In this document: positions 1 to 9,200 of the stretch, in pieces
Layout: each line of letters starts with the position of its first letter
How positions within the stretch are numbered: position 1 is the first letter of the stretch
Assembly (NCBI RefSeq): GCF_035994185.1
Contig: NZ_CP108538.1
Coordinates: 3,906,001 to 3,970,000 of the forward strand
DNA length: 64,000 nt
Source of the DNA: Streptomyces sp. NBC_01217
Lineage (GTDB): Bacteria > Actinomycetota > Actinomycetes > Streptomycetales > Streptomycetaceae
Reading direction: 5' to 3'
Translations under genes and position numbers: made by a program
The notes under the pieces: model-generated
The model's input: only the letters and a program-made list of their open reading frames with translations
Told to the model about the DNA's origin: nothing
Databases searched by the model: none

Positions 1-868
1 GCTCCGTATCGCGCCGGATGCCGTCGCCCCGGCCGGGTCCACCCTCCGCTTCCTGCTCTCGCCCCGGTCCGCATACATCAGCGGCCAGGTGATCGAGCTG
101 ACCGCGGACGCCCCCGGCACGGTCGCCGACTGGGCGGCCCCGCTCGCCGGGCGCACCGCGCTGGTCACCGGCGCGGCGCGCGGCATCGGCGCCTCGGTCG
201 CCTCCGTGCTGGCCCGCGACGGCGCCCGGGTCTTCTGCCTCGACATCCCGCAGTCGCACGAGGAGTTGACCCGTACCGCCGACCGGCTCGGCGCCACCGC
301 GCTGGCGCTGGACATCACCGCGGCGGACGCCGCGGAACGGATCGCCGCCGCGGTCCCCGGCGGTCTCGACGTCCTCGTGCACAACGCGGGCATCACCCGC
401 GACCGCCGCCTCGCGAACATGCCGGCCGACCGCTGGGCCCCGGTCATCGACGTCAACCTCGACAGCGTGCTGCGCACCACGGACGCCCTGCTCAAGGCGG
501 GCGCCGTCAACCGCGGCGGCCGGATCGTCGCCACCGCGTCCATCGCCGGAATCGCGGGCAACAACGGCCAGACGAACTACGCGGCCGGCAAGGCGGGCAT
601 CATCGGCCTGGTCCGTTCGCTGGCCCCGCGCGCCGCCGCCGAGCACGGCGTCACGGTCAACGCGGTGGCCCCCGGCTTCATCGAGACGAAGATGACCGCG
701 GCCGTCCCGCTCCTCATCCGGGAGGCGGGCCGCCGGATGAACTCCCTTGCGCAGGGCGGCCTCCCGGTCGATGTCGCCGAGACGACCGCCTGGTTCGCCC
801 AGCCCGCGTCGACGGCCGTCAACGGCCAGATCGTGCGGGTCTGCGGCCAGAGCCTGCTGGGTGCGTGA
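1..868 (+). CDS. 3-oxoacyl-ACP reductase, FabG4-like, 5' truncated by window edge
   Basis: A short-chain dehydrogenase that should reduce 3-oxoacyl thioesters with NAD(P)H. The frame is open from base 2, and the first visible residues (LRIAPDAVAPAG..., then SPRSAYISGQVIE) match the end of a preceding reductase-like N-terminal domain, so the gene starts left of the window; the GTG at 89 is internal. The second Rossmann domain has GAARGIG, the NNAG-equivalent HNAG, a catalytic Ser in TASIAG and the Tyr/Lys pair in NYAAGK. A two-domain form of about 450 residues is usual for the FabG4 family. The stop overlaps the GTG region of the MaoC gene downstream, which would supply the next step (dehydration/hydration). 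Function is confident, the exact acyl substrate is not. Confidence 0.88.
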   Translation, partial: LRIAPDAVAPAGSTLRFLLSPRSAYISGQVIELTADAPGTVADWAAPLAGRTALVTGAARGIGASVASVLARDGARVFCLDIPQSHEELTRTADRLGATALALDITAADAAERIAAAVPGGLDVLVHNAGITRDRRLANMPADRWAPVIDVNLDSVLRTTDALLKAGAVNRGGRIVATASIAGIAGNNGQTNYAAGKAGIIGLVRSLAPRAAAEHGVTVNAVAPGFIETKMTAAVPLLIREAGRRMNSLAQGGLPVDVAETTAWFAQPASTAVNGQIVRVCGQSLLGA

Positions 869-872
869 CCAC

Positions 873-1742
873 GTGCCGAGTCCGAACGTGACACTCGTAC
901 GGGCGGCCGTCACGTCCCCGTTCAAGAAGGCCGGCCGCCCGGGCGCCACCGTGCCCGCCGGCCGGGCGGTGCTCCCGGCCGCTCCGGTCGCACCCGGCCC
1001 CCTCGCCTCGTACAGCAGGATCTGCGGCTGCTCCGATCCGGGCACACTGCCGCTCGCGTACCCGCATGTGCTGGGTTTCCCGCTCGCCATGCGGCTGATG
1101 ACCGCCCGGAGGTTCCCGCTGCCGGTCATCGGGCTCGTCCACACCTGGATCGAGATCACCTGCCACCGGGTCCTGCACCCGACCGATCTGCTCGAACTCA
1201 CCGTGTACACCGACGGGTTGGCCCCGCACCGGCGGGGCACCGAGGTCACGATGGTCACCGAGGCACGGATCGCGGGCGAACTGGTCTGGGAGTCCCGCAG
1301 CGGCTACCTCTCCCGGCACGCGACGGACGCGGCCCCCACCGCGGCGGACGCGGCCCCGGCCGACGTGGAGCTGCCCGTCGTCGCCGAATGGTCGCTGCCC
1401 GGGAATCTGGGACGTCGTTACGGCGCCGCGTCCGGCGACCGCAACCCCATCCACCTCTATCCGCTCACCGCCCGGCTCTTCGGCTTTCCCCGGGCCATCG
1501 CCCACGGCATGTGGACCGTCGCCCGCTGTCTGGCCGAGGCGCCGCGGCCCCACGAGATCCGCTGGGTGCGGGCCGACTTCAGGGCCCCCGTCCTGCTGCC
1601 CTCCACCGTCACCTACGCGGCCGACTCCACCGGCTTCCAGCTGCGCGGCGCAAGCCGCGTCCACCTCACCGGGAGGATGCTCGGCGCGCCCGGCCCGCAG
1701 CCGGGGCAGGGGCCGGGGGCTGCCACGGACGGCCGTTCATGA
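873..1742 (+). CDS. MaoC-like hydratase/dehydratase
   Basis: Hot-dog fold (R)-specific enoyl thioester hydratase or dehydratase acting after the upstream ketoreductase. The C-terminal hot-dog half carries the signature GDRNPIHLYP (Asp and His catalytic pair) followed by FGFPRAIAHGMW; the N-terminal half is a degenerate hot-dog, giving the usual double-hot-dog length of about 290 residues. In-frame GTG codons lie at 861, 873 and 888; 873 is chosen because it follows the upstream stop closely, but 861 (overlapping that stop) is possible. The 3' end overlaps the convergent TetR gene by 77 bases; both proteins end in Gly/Pro/Ala-rich tails there. The fabG-maoC pair is a known actinobacterial arrangement for fatty acyl metabolism. 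Confidence 0.85.
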   Translation: MPSPNVTLVRAAVTSPFKKAGRPGATVPAGRAVLPAAPVAPGPLASYSRICGCSDPGTLPLAYPHVLGFPLAMRLMTARRFPLPVIGLVHTWIEITCHRVLHPTDLLELTVYTDGLAPHRRGTEVTMVTEARIAGELVWESRSGYLSRHATDAAPTAADAAPADVELPVVAEWSLPGNLGRRYGAASGDRNPIHLYPLTARLFGFPRAIAHGMWTVARCLAEAPRPHEIRWVRADFRAPVLLPSTVTYAADSTGFQLRGASRVHLTGRMLGAPGPQPGQGPGAATDGRS

Positions 1743-2340
1743 GGTTCTCCAGACCCGCCCAGGAGAAGTTCATCAGGGTCGCCGCGGCCTCCTTGGCCGA
1801 GACACCCGGGGTCTCGTTCGCCCACCCGGCGAGCGACTCCGCCGCCCCCACGAGCGCCTGCGCCAGCCCCGACACATCGCGGTCCGGGAGCGCCGGATCG
1901 TGGTGCGCCTCGCGCGCCGCGGCCCCGATCAGACCCGTCACGAACGCAACGATCTCGTCCCGCATGACCGTGACCTCGGTGGCGAACGGCTCCCCGTGGG
2001 TGCGCGCCTGGCGGTGCAGCACCGCCCAGCCGTCCGGATGCTCCGCCGTGTGCGTGAAGAACGCGCGCAGCCCGGCCCACAGTTGCCGATCGGCCGGCAG
2101 ATCCGGCTCCGCCCCCGCCCGCACCGCGTCGACCAGCGCCTTTGCCTCGCGCCTGATGCACGCGGTGAAAAGCTCTTCCTTGGAGTTGAGGTAGAGGTAG
2201 ACGAGCGGCTTGGACACCCCGGCCAGCTCGGCGATCTCGTCCATCGATGCGGCACGGTATCCGAGCTGCCCGAAGGTCCGCACGGCGGCGTCCATCATCT
2301 GCTGCTCACGCACGGCACGCGGCATCCGTTTGCTCTTCAC
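1666..2340 (-). CDS. TetR family transcriptional regulator
   Basis: DNA-binding repressor with an N-terminal TetR helix-turn-helix (AVREQQMMDAA, then MDEIAELAGVSKPLVYLYL) and a roughly 150-residue ligand-binding domain. Possible starts are GTG at 2340 and GTG at 2349; 2340 places the first helix near the N-terminus as usual for the family. It lies 100 bases downstream of the last gene of the NRPS operon on the same strand but is convergent with maoC. Close homologues are typically linked to the fabG/maoC fatty acyl genes, so I infer it regulates those rather than the NRPS operon. I found no palindromic operator nearby. The C-terminal tail is encoded in sequence shared with maoC. Confidence 0.85.
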   Translation of the reverse strand: MKSKRMPRAVREQQMMDAAVRTFGQLGYRAASMDEIAELAGVSKPLVYLYLNSKEELFTACIRREAKALVDAVRAGAEPDLPADRQLWAGLRAFFTHTAEHPDGWAVLHRQARTHGEPFATEVTVMRDEIVAFVTGLIGAAAREAHHDPALPDRDVSGLAQALVGAAESLAGWANETPGVSAKEAAATLMNFSWAGLENLMNGRPWQPPAPAPAAGRARRASSR

Positions 2341-2439
2341 AGCACCCACGTCGACTTCCTCCCACCCCCGCTGTGCCACTCCCGGCAAGAGTACGGCGCG
2401 GGTCTCGTCGCCGTCGTACGGAGCAGGGGCCGCGCGGGG

Positions 2440-4377
2440 TCAGATGGCCGGTTGCCGTCGTATCCGCAGCGGGCCGCCGCTGCCCGCCGCGTACAGCGTT
2501 CCGGCGCGGGCGGCCAGGGCGTCGCAGCCGCCCGAGGGACCCGGCGAGGAGCAGTCCGTGAAGCCTGCGTCCTTCGTGCCGGAGGCCTCCGGGAGGCGGG
2601 TGCGCAGCCGGCCGTCGGCCGTCACCGCCCACAGCCTGCAGTTCATCGTGGTGAGCGCGACCGCACCGCCCGCGTCGCCGAGGACCCGCCAGGGCGCATG
2701 GGGCTCCAGCGCGGAGAGGTGGTGCAGGGTGTCGTCGTGCGGGGTCACCGCGAACACCCCTGCGTCGCACAGGGCCAGTGCGGTGATCCCGGGAGGCACG
2801 GTGCCCGCCTCGTGCCACTCGGCGGGGCCCGCGACCGGGTCGCGGCGCAGCAGCAGGCCGTCGTCGGTGGCGGCGTACAGCTCCAGCGGCAGCGCGCCCG
2901 CGGCCTCCCGTGAGGAGGCCAGCGCACGCACCCCGGGCGCCTCGCCGATCCGCCGCCAGGGAAGGTTCTGCCCCGACGGCTCCCGGCACAGCAGTGAGCC
3001 GGCGCCGTCCACACCGAACAGCACCCCCTCGCAGACGGCCAGGGCGTGCACTTCGGCCGGGGCGCCCGCGATCTCCCAGGCGTCGCCCGGAGCGGCGCCG
3101 CTCAGCCGGTCGAGCACGTTGCGGGTGATCCGGTCCGCGACGGGGTCCTCGTCGAGCACGCTGCCCCAGTTGATCGTGGCGGCGTTGAACACCGTGCCCG
3201 CGCCCAGCCGGAAGATCCCCATGGTGGCGGCGCCGCCCTGCCCGTAGTCGCGCCAGTGCCGCAGATCGGCGGTGGCGAGCACGACGAACGAGGACGGGGT
3301 GGAGTCGCTGCCGGTGGCGCGGGGCACGTCCCCGATCCACTCCAGCGCGCAGGCGTCGGTCTCGTAGCCCAGCGCACCGCGGGCGAACGGATCGCCGTCG
3401 GCCAGCCCCGTGCCGTCGAAGACCCAGTGGGCGCCGAAGCGTGCCGTGTACGCCTCCTTGCGGATCAGCGCCATGCCCTCGCCCCAGGCGCCCGCGCCGC
3501 GGCGGAAGCTCACACCGGTCATCGTGTTCTCGGGGCGGTCGACGGGTGAGCTGGACCATTCGACGGTCACCCGGCGCGGGTCGATCGCGGTCATCGGGTC
3601 GGTGACGGAGTCCCGGTGGCACACCATCGTGCGCCGGTCGTCTTCAAGACGCATCTGCCACCACGCGGTGTTGGCGGCGAAGACGGCGAGATTGCCGCCG
3701 CGCCGGGCGAACGCCTCGACGCTGTCGCGCATCTCCATCGACCAGTACTCGTCATGGCCGTTGATGACCAACAGCCGGTAGTGGGCGAGCAGTTCGTCGC
3801 CGTCGTGCAGATCGAGCCCGGAGCAGAACTCGACGCGGTATCCGGCGCGGGGCAGCCAGCGCAGCAGCCCCTCCTCCCAGCGCTCGGGGGGCGGGCCTCC
3901 GCCGGGCGAGGCGAAGGAGACCCTCGACGCCCTGTCCGGCTGTTCGGCGAAGTAGATGCTCCGGCCGGGCTGCCCGGAGTGGGTGTAGGCGCGCCAGGTG
4001 GCGAAGGGTATGGAGACGAGGACCGGGGAGGTGGAGCCGGGGCGGGCGGTCCGCACGACGAACCAGACCTCGTGCTCGGCCTCGTCCGTCGTCGCGCCGG
4101 CGGGGTCGAACGTGGCGGGGTCGAACGTGGCGCGGTAGAGGGAGCTGGGCCAGGTGTGCGGGACGTCCAGGGTCCAGGTGGGGCCGGTGACCGGCGCCGA
4201 GAGACGTACCTCGTCGGTGACGGCATCGGTGATGAGGACCCGGCCTGACGCGGGGTCGGGGTCGGAGTCGGAGTGGTCGAGGTGGAAGGTGAGCCGGCCG
4301 CCCTGGGCGCAGGAGGTCCGCTCGGCCCAGGCCCGTATCCCCGGCTGTTTCGGCAGTGACGGCTGTTCCGGCGTCAT
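2440..4377 (-). CDS. N,N-dimethylformamidase large-subunit-like protein with C-terminal repeat domain
   Basis: Last gene of the NRPS operon; its ATG overlaps the stop of the upstream gene by four bases. Residues about 1-120 form a beta-rich N-terminal region. Residues about 120-430 resemble the catalytic domain of dimethylformamidase beta subunits, including PVLVSIPFATWRAY and a VINGHDEYW motif at 205-212, the type of motif that in dimethylformamidase helps to bind mononuclear iron. Residues about 440-645 contain several short repeats of the type LYAATDDGLLLRRDP, like tectonin/propeller blades. There is no signal peptide. Known family members hydrolyse N-substituted formamides, but most homologues are uncharacterised. 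In this operon it may trim or hydrolyse an amide of the peptide product; this is inference. A short internal duplication encodes TFDPA twice at residues 84-93. Confidence 0.7.
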   Translation of the reverse strand: MTPEQPSLPKQPGIRAWAERTSCAQGGRLTFHLDHSDSDPDPASGRVLITDAVTDEVRLSAPVTGPTWTLDVPHTWPSSLYRATFDPATFDPAGATTDEAEHEVWFVVRTARPGSTSPVLVSIPFATWRAYTHSGQPGRSIYFAEQPDRASRVSFASPGGGPPPERWEEGLLRWLPRAGYRVEFCSGLDLHDGDELLAHYRLLVINGHDEYWSMEMRDSVEAFARRGGNLAVFAANTAWWQMRLEDDRRTMVCHRDSVTDPMTAIDPRRVTVEWSSSPVDRPENTMTGVSFRRGAGAWGEGMALIRKEAYTARFGAHWVFDGTGLADGDPFARGALGYETDACALEWIGDVPRATGSDSTPSSFVVLATADLRHWRDYGQGGAATMGIFRLGAGTVFNAATINWGSVLDEDPVADRITRNVLDRLSGAAPGDAWEIAGAPAEVHALAVCEGVLFGVDGAGSLLCREPSGQNLPWRRIGEAPGVRALASSREAAGALPLELYAATDDGLLLRRDPVAGPAEWHEAGTVPPGITALALCDAGVFAVTPHDDTLHHLSALEPHAPWRVLGDAGGAVALTTMNCRLWAVTADGRLRTRLPEASGTKDAGFTDCSSPGPSGGCDALAARAGTLYAAGSGGPLRIRRQPAI

Positions 4378-5810
4378 GACCGGTCCTCTCCGGGCAGGCG
4401 CTGTGCGCCCAGCAGGCGCGCGAGCCCGTCCACGCGCGGGGCCTCACCGCACGCGCTCGCCACGATCAGCTCCTCCATCGCGTACAGATGTGCGCGGATC
4501 GAGTCCGGCGGCAGATACGCGGTGTCCGCGGTGAGCGCCACCGCGAGCGCGTCGTCCTCCTCCGTGATGTGCAGGCAGTAGCGGCAGGCCACCCGGTCCT
4601 GGGTGGCGGGGAAGTCGAACCGGGTCCGCCGCCGCGCCTCCCGCAGCTCCTGCGGGGTGGTTGGCGGGCCCGCGGGCGCGGGCCGCTCGACCAGGCGCAT
4701 GTCGTTGAAGCAGCAGTACGGATGCACCTCGGTGCCGCGCTCCTCCCGCATCCTCGCCCCGAGCCGGTCCCACTCCTGCGGGTCGTAGGCGGCGGCCACA
4801 TAGGCGCGCAGGGCGGCCCGGTACGCGTCGGGGAGCAGATCGGTGAAGAGGTGTCCGGGTTCACCCAGGCCGAGGACGAACAGGCCGTCCTGCGAGAGCG
4901 TGGAGACGAGATCCCGGTGGGCCGCGGCGGTCCGGTTGCCGACGATGGGCATGACGGCCGCCGTTCGGTGTCCCTCCCCCGCGGCCACCAGGGCGGCGGA
5001 CGCGGTCAGCAGGACGGTGGAGCCGCTGACCCGGTGGGCGGTGGCGACCGCGTCCACCGCGCGGGCCAGGGCGGTGGAGACGATGCGCCCCGTCCAGAAG
5101 CGCGGGCTGCGGGGCTCGTCGACCGGCTCGGCGAACATCGTCGGCGGCGCGGCCCGGTATCCCGCCTCCCAGTGCTCCAGCGCCGCAGCCCCGCGCCGCA
5201 GGCCCCGCTCGCCGTGCTGCTCGCGCGCCAGGTCCAGCGGTGCGGTGACGGGCGGGCGCCCGGCCGTTCCACGTCTGGCCAGCAGTCGCAGATCCCGTAC
5301 GAGCACCTCGGCGCCGTGCCCGTCGGCGGCCAGATGGCACAGGACCAGCACGGCGTGCGTCACCCGGTCGCCGCTGGTCACCAGGGCCGCCCGCAGCGGC
5401 CACTCCTCCGCGTAGTCGAAGCGGGTCGCGGAGAGCCGGGCCAGCAGTTCGTCCGCCGCGACGGCGGCCCGCTCCGGGCCGGGGACGTCCACCACGGTCA
5501 CCGGCAGGACCCCGGCGTCCGCGAGTTCCTGGCCGGGCTCGCCCTCGACGGTCAGCAGCCTTGTGCGCAAGGCTTCATGCCGTTCCATCAGCCGAGCGAG
5601 CGCGCCGGTCGCCTCCGCCGTGGTGACGGGACGGCCGCGGTCGGCGAGCGGCAGCACCCGGCCGATGTTGAAGTAGTGGTCGTTGGGGGCGGTACGCCGG
5701 ACGGCGTGCCAGATCGCGCGCTGCCCCCAGGTCAGCGGGGCCCGCCCGGAACGCTCCCCGTGGAAGTCCACCCATAGGCGGATGTCCGTCCCGGCGGCGG
5801 GCTCAGCCAT
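4374..5810 (-). CDS. Stand-alone condensation domain protein
   Basis: A free-standing NRPS condensation-domain-like acyltransferase of 478 residues. The catalytic HxxxDG motif is present as HLAADG at residues 159-164, and the later sequence shows the two-lobed condensation fold (for example FDYAEEWPLRAAL before the motif and a GNR motif at GNRTAAAH). There are no adenylation or carrier domains. It overlaps the carrier-protein gene upstream by eight bases and the dimethylformamidase-like gene downstream by four, so it is translationally coupled to both. Plausible roles are transferring an acyl group between the free carrier protein and an NRPS-bound amine, or releasing the product onto a small-molecule amine or alcohol. 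The sequence does not distinguish these. Confidence 0.78.
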   Translation of the reverse strand: MAEPAAGTDIRLWVDFHGERSGRAPLTWGQRAIWHAVRRTAPNDHYFNIGRVLPLADRGRPVTTAEATGALARLMERHEALRTRLLTVEGEPGQELADAGVLPVTVVDVPGPERAAVAADELLARLSATRFDYAEEWPLRAALVTSGDRVTHAVLVLCHLAADGHGAEVLVRDLRLLARRGTAGRPPVTAPLDLAREQHGERGLRRGAAALEHWEAGYRAAPPTMFAEPVDEPRSPRFWTGRIVSTALARAVDAVATAHRVSGSTVLLTASAALVAAGEGHRTAAVMPIVGNRTAAAHRDLVSTLSQDGLFVLGLGEPGHLFTDLLPDAYRAALRAYVAAAYDPQEWDRLGARMREERGTEVHPYCCFNDMRLVERPAPAGPPTTPQELREARRRTRFDFPATQDRVACRYCLHITEEDDALAVALTADTAYLPPDSIRAHLYAMEELIVASACGEAPRVDGLARLLGAQRLPGEDRS

Positions 5811-6084
5811 CGCCGACCCCCGCCGCGGCGCCCTGCCGGGCCAGCCGGCCGACGAGTTCGTCGAGGTCGTCGGCCATCGGCCCGTCGAGGTCGAGCAGGA
5901 TCCCGAACTCCTCCTCCACGGCGTCGATCAGCCGCAGGAAGGTGAGCGAGGTGACCCCGAGCGCGGTCAGCGAACCGTCCGCCGCCAGGATCTCCGCCTC
6001 GGTCAGCTCCCCGTCGCTCACCCGGGAGATCAGTCCGGCCACCCGGCCACGCAGGGCCCCCGAACCCGAACTCGCCTCGGTCAC
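5803..6084 (-). CDS. Free acyl/peptidyl carrier protein
   Basis: A 93-residue four-helix carrier protein. The phosphopantetheine attachment serine is Ser46 in LGVTSLTFLRL, preceded by the usual helix I and loop (ILAADGSLTALG). The GTG at 6084 overlaps the stop of the mbtH-like gene upstream and gives a normal carrier-protein length; a longer reading frame exists upstream but its translation looks non-coding. Together with the stand-alone ligase (9406-10914) and stand-alone condensation protein (4374-5810) it forms a complete in-trans loading set: ligase activates an acid, the carrier holds it, the condensation protein transfers it. That assignment is inference from context. Confidence 0.85.
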   Translation of the reverse strand: MTEASSGSGALRGRVAGLISRVSDGELTEAEILAADGSLTALGVTSLTFLRLIDAVEEEFGILLDLDGPMADDLDELVGRLARQGAAAGVGDG

Positions 6085-6293
6085 CGGGCCTCCTCCGCCG
6101 CCCCGGCCAGCCGGCGGCGCAGGCTCAGCGGACGGATGTCGGGCCACACCGCGTCGACATGCGCCATGCACTCCTCCTCCGAGCCGGTGAAGCCCTCCGC
6201 ACGCCAGCCCGCGGGCGGCTCGGTCCTGGCCGGCCACAGCGCGTGCTGCTCCTCGTCGTTGACGACCACCTGGTACGGCGTCGGGTCGCTCAT
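6081..6293 (-). CDS. MbtH-like NRPS accessory protein
   Basis: A 70-residue MbtH-family protein that binds NRPS adenylation domains and supports their folding or activity. Family hallmarks are visible: NDEEQHALWP near residue 12, a tryptophan in AGWRAEGFTGSEEECMAHV, and the terminal WPDIRPLSLRRRL. It overlaps the end of the C-A-T NRPS gene by four bases and the start of the carrier gene by four, so stoichiometric expression is likely. At least one of the three adenylation domains of this operon probably depends on it. No paralogue is seen elsewhere in the window. Confidence 0.95.
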   Translation of the reverse strand: MSDPTPYQVVVNDEEQHALWPARTEPPAGWRAEGFTGSEEECMAHVDAVWPDIRPLSLRRRLAGAAEEAR

Positions 6294-9200
6294 CGGTCCT
6301 CCTCCTGCTGCTGAAGTTCGATCACCGCTGCGCAGACACCGGTGATGGTGGGGGTGTCGAAGAAGACATCGAGCGGGACCTCGACGCCGAGCTGTTTACG
6401 GATACGGGCGGCGATGGCGGTGATCGTCAGCGAGTGCCCGCCGAGGTCGAACAGGTCCTCGTCCGGGCCGATGTCGTCGAGCCGCAGCACCTGCTGCCAG
6501 ATGTCGCGCACCACGGCCGCGGTGGTGTGCGTGCCCGGCGGGGTGTCCGTGCCCGTGCCCGTGCCCGGCACGGGAGCGGCGTCCGCCCGGGTGCGGGGCG
6601 GCTCGGGCAGCGCGGCCCGGTCGAGCTTGCCGTTGGGGGTGAGCGGGAAGGCATCCAGCGTCACCCAGGCACCGGGCACCATGGGGGCGGGGAGCGTACG
6701 GGCCAGATGGGCACGGAGTACGTCGGGGGACGGACCGGAATCGGCGTGGTCGGCATGATCCGGTACGACGTAGGCGGCCAGCCGGGCCTGCCCCGCGTCA
6801 CCGTTTTCGTCGTCCTTGAGAACGACCGCCGCCTCGGCCACGCGGGGATGCTCGCAGAGGCGCGCCTCGATCTCACCGAGTTCGATGCGGTGGCCGCGCA
6901 GTTTCACCTGCGTGTCGGTGCGCCCGGCGAACTCCAGCTGCCCGTCGGGCAGTCGGCGCACCAGGTCGCCCGTGCGGTACAGCCGTGAGCCGGGCGGTCC
7001 GTAGGGATCGGGTACGAAACGCTGGGCGGTCAGGCCGGGCCTGCCCCGGTAGCCGTGTGCGACGCCCGCGCCGCCCAGGTGCAGTTCGCCCGCGATGCCG
7101 TCGACGGCCGGCTGCCCGTGCTCGTCGCGGACCAGGGCCCGGGTGGCGGCCAGGGGGCCTCCGATCGTGACCGGGTCACCGGGGGCGAGGTCGGCCAGGG
7201 TGGACCAGACGGTGGTCTCGGTGGGTCCGTACACATTGATCAACCGGCCCGAAGCAGCGGCCAGTTCCTCGGCCAGCGGACCGGGCAGCGCCTCACCGCC
7301 CGCGACGGCGACCAGCCCCGGCCGGTGGAGCCCGGCCGCGAGCATCAGCCGCCAACTGCTCGGCGTGGCCTGCACATGGGTGATGCCCCGCGCGTCGATC
7401 AGCTTCAGCAGGGCCGCCCCGTCGCGCTGCTGCGATTCGGGGACCAGGACGACCCCGGCCCCGACGGTGAGCGGCAGCAGCAGTTCCACGGCGGAGATGT
7501 CGAAGGAGAGCGAGGTCAGCCCCAGCCAACGGTCCCCGGCGCCCGCGCCCAGTCTCTCGGTCATGGTGGCGAGCAGATTGGCGAGGGCGCTGTGCGGCAC
7601 CTCGACGCCCTTGGGCGTACCGGTCGAGCCCGAGGTGTAGATCACGTACGCGGGGTCCTCGGGCGACGGGCCCGGCAGCGGCCGTACGGGCTCCGGCCCG
7701 CCCGCCCGGCCGGGGGCGAGCACGGGAAGCCCCGCGGGAAGGCCCTCCGGTGCCGCGCCGTCGATGACGAGCGCGGCGAGACCGGCGTCGGCCCGTACGA
7801 AGGCCAGCCGCTCCGCCGGGTAGTCCGGGTCGAGCGGCACATGGGCCGCACCCGCCATGAGCACCCCGAGCACGGCGACCAACTGATTGACGGAACGGGG
7901 AAGTTGTATGCCGATGAGGTCTCCGGCCCCGAGGCCCAGGGCGCGAATCCGGTCCGCGAAGGCGGCCGCCGCCGCGTGCAGTTGCCCATACGGGAGTTCC
8001 TGGCCGTCCTCGCCGACGACGGCCACGGCGTCGGGGGTCGCGGCGGCGCGTGCGGCGAACATCGAGACCGCGGTGGCGTCCGGCGGGCAGGCCGCCGGGG
8101 TGGTGGCGCCCGCGCGCAGCGCCCGGTCCAGCTCGTCACCCGCGAGCAGGGGCAGATCGGCGAGGACGGTGCCGGGATCGGTGAGCACGGCGTCCAGCAG
8201 CGTACGGAAGTGGCCGAGAATCCGTTCGGGGGCGCCGGGGGCGAAGGCGTCGGCGCGGTACTGCAAGGATCCGTCCAACCGGTCGGGTGAGTCCACGAGT
8301 TGGAGGTGGGCGAGGTTGCGGACGGCGTGGGTGAAGCCGATGAGGTCCGCCGTTGTGGCCTCCGCCGCCAGGGGGCCCGCTCCCGGTTCCGTACGGCGGC
8401 GGTAGCTGACCGACAGGGGGGTGAGCGCGGTGCGCGGGGTGAGTCCGCGCACCGCACGGCCGAGCGGAACGGCGCGGTGCGCGTACAGGGCGCGCAGCTC
8501 GGTACGTACCTCCTGGGCGAACTCGGCGAACGGCCGGGCAGGGTCGGGTTGGGTGAAGACGGGCAGCTCATTGACGTACAGGCCGATGCGCCCGGCGTCC
8601 TCGGGGCGGCGGGTGGAGAGTTCCAGCGCGGTCGCCGGGGACCGGTTGCCGTACCGCAGCAGCAGGGTGTGCCAGGCGGCGAGGAGGAGCTCGAAGCGGG
8701 TGACGCCGAGGGCCCGGGCTGCGCTGCCGAGACGCTCGTGCTGCCGTGCGTCCAGGGTGAACGGGACCGAGGCGCCGGGTGCGGGTGCGGTCGTCCCGCG
8801 TACGGAGACGGGGAGGCCGGGCAGCGTGGGGGCGGCGGGGTCGTGCCAGCGGGAGGCCCAGAAGCCGGCCGCGGCGGCAGTGTCGCCGGTGGCCTCCTCC
8901 GAATGTCCGCTGTCGTCTACAGCCTTGGCAACACCGGACAGTTCGGACAGCAGGATGTCCTTGGACATGCCGTCGAACACCAGGTGGTGGGCGACGACGT
9001 GCAGTACGTGCCGGTCGGGGCCGGCGGCGACGAGCGCGAACCGCACCAGCGGGCCGCTGCCGAGGTCGAAGGGGCGGACCGTCTCGTCCCGCAGCAGCGC
9101 GTCGAGACCGTCGGGGGCGCAGTCGAGCCGCCGCAACGCAGCCGCGACACCGGTCCCGGCCGCGAGCCACGGCCCTTCCGGGTCCAGCCGGGCCGTGAGC

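Noticed and set aside
2341..2440. A possible operon terminator between the NRPS operon and tetR
   Set aside because: Only an imperfect bulged stem (GTACGGCG with CGCCGTCGTAC) is present; not convincing enough to list.
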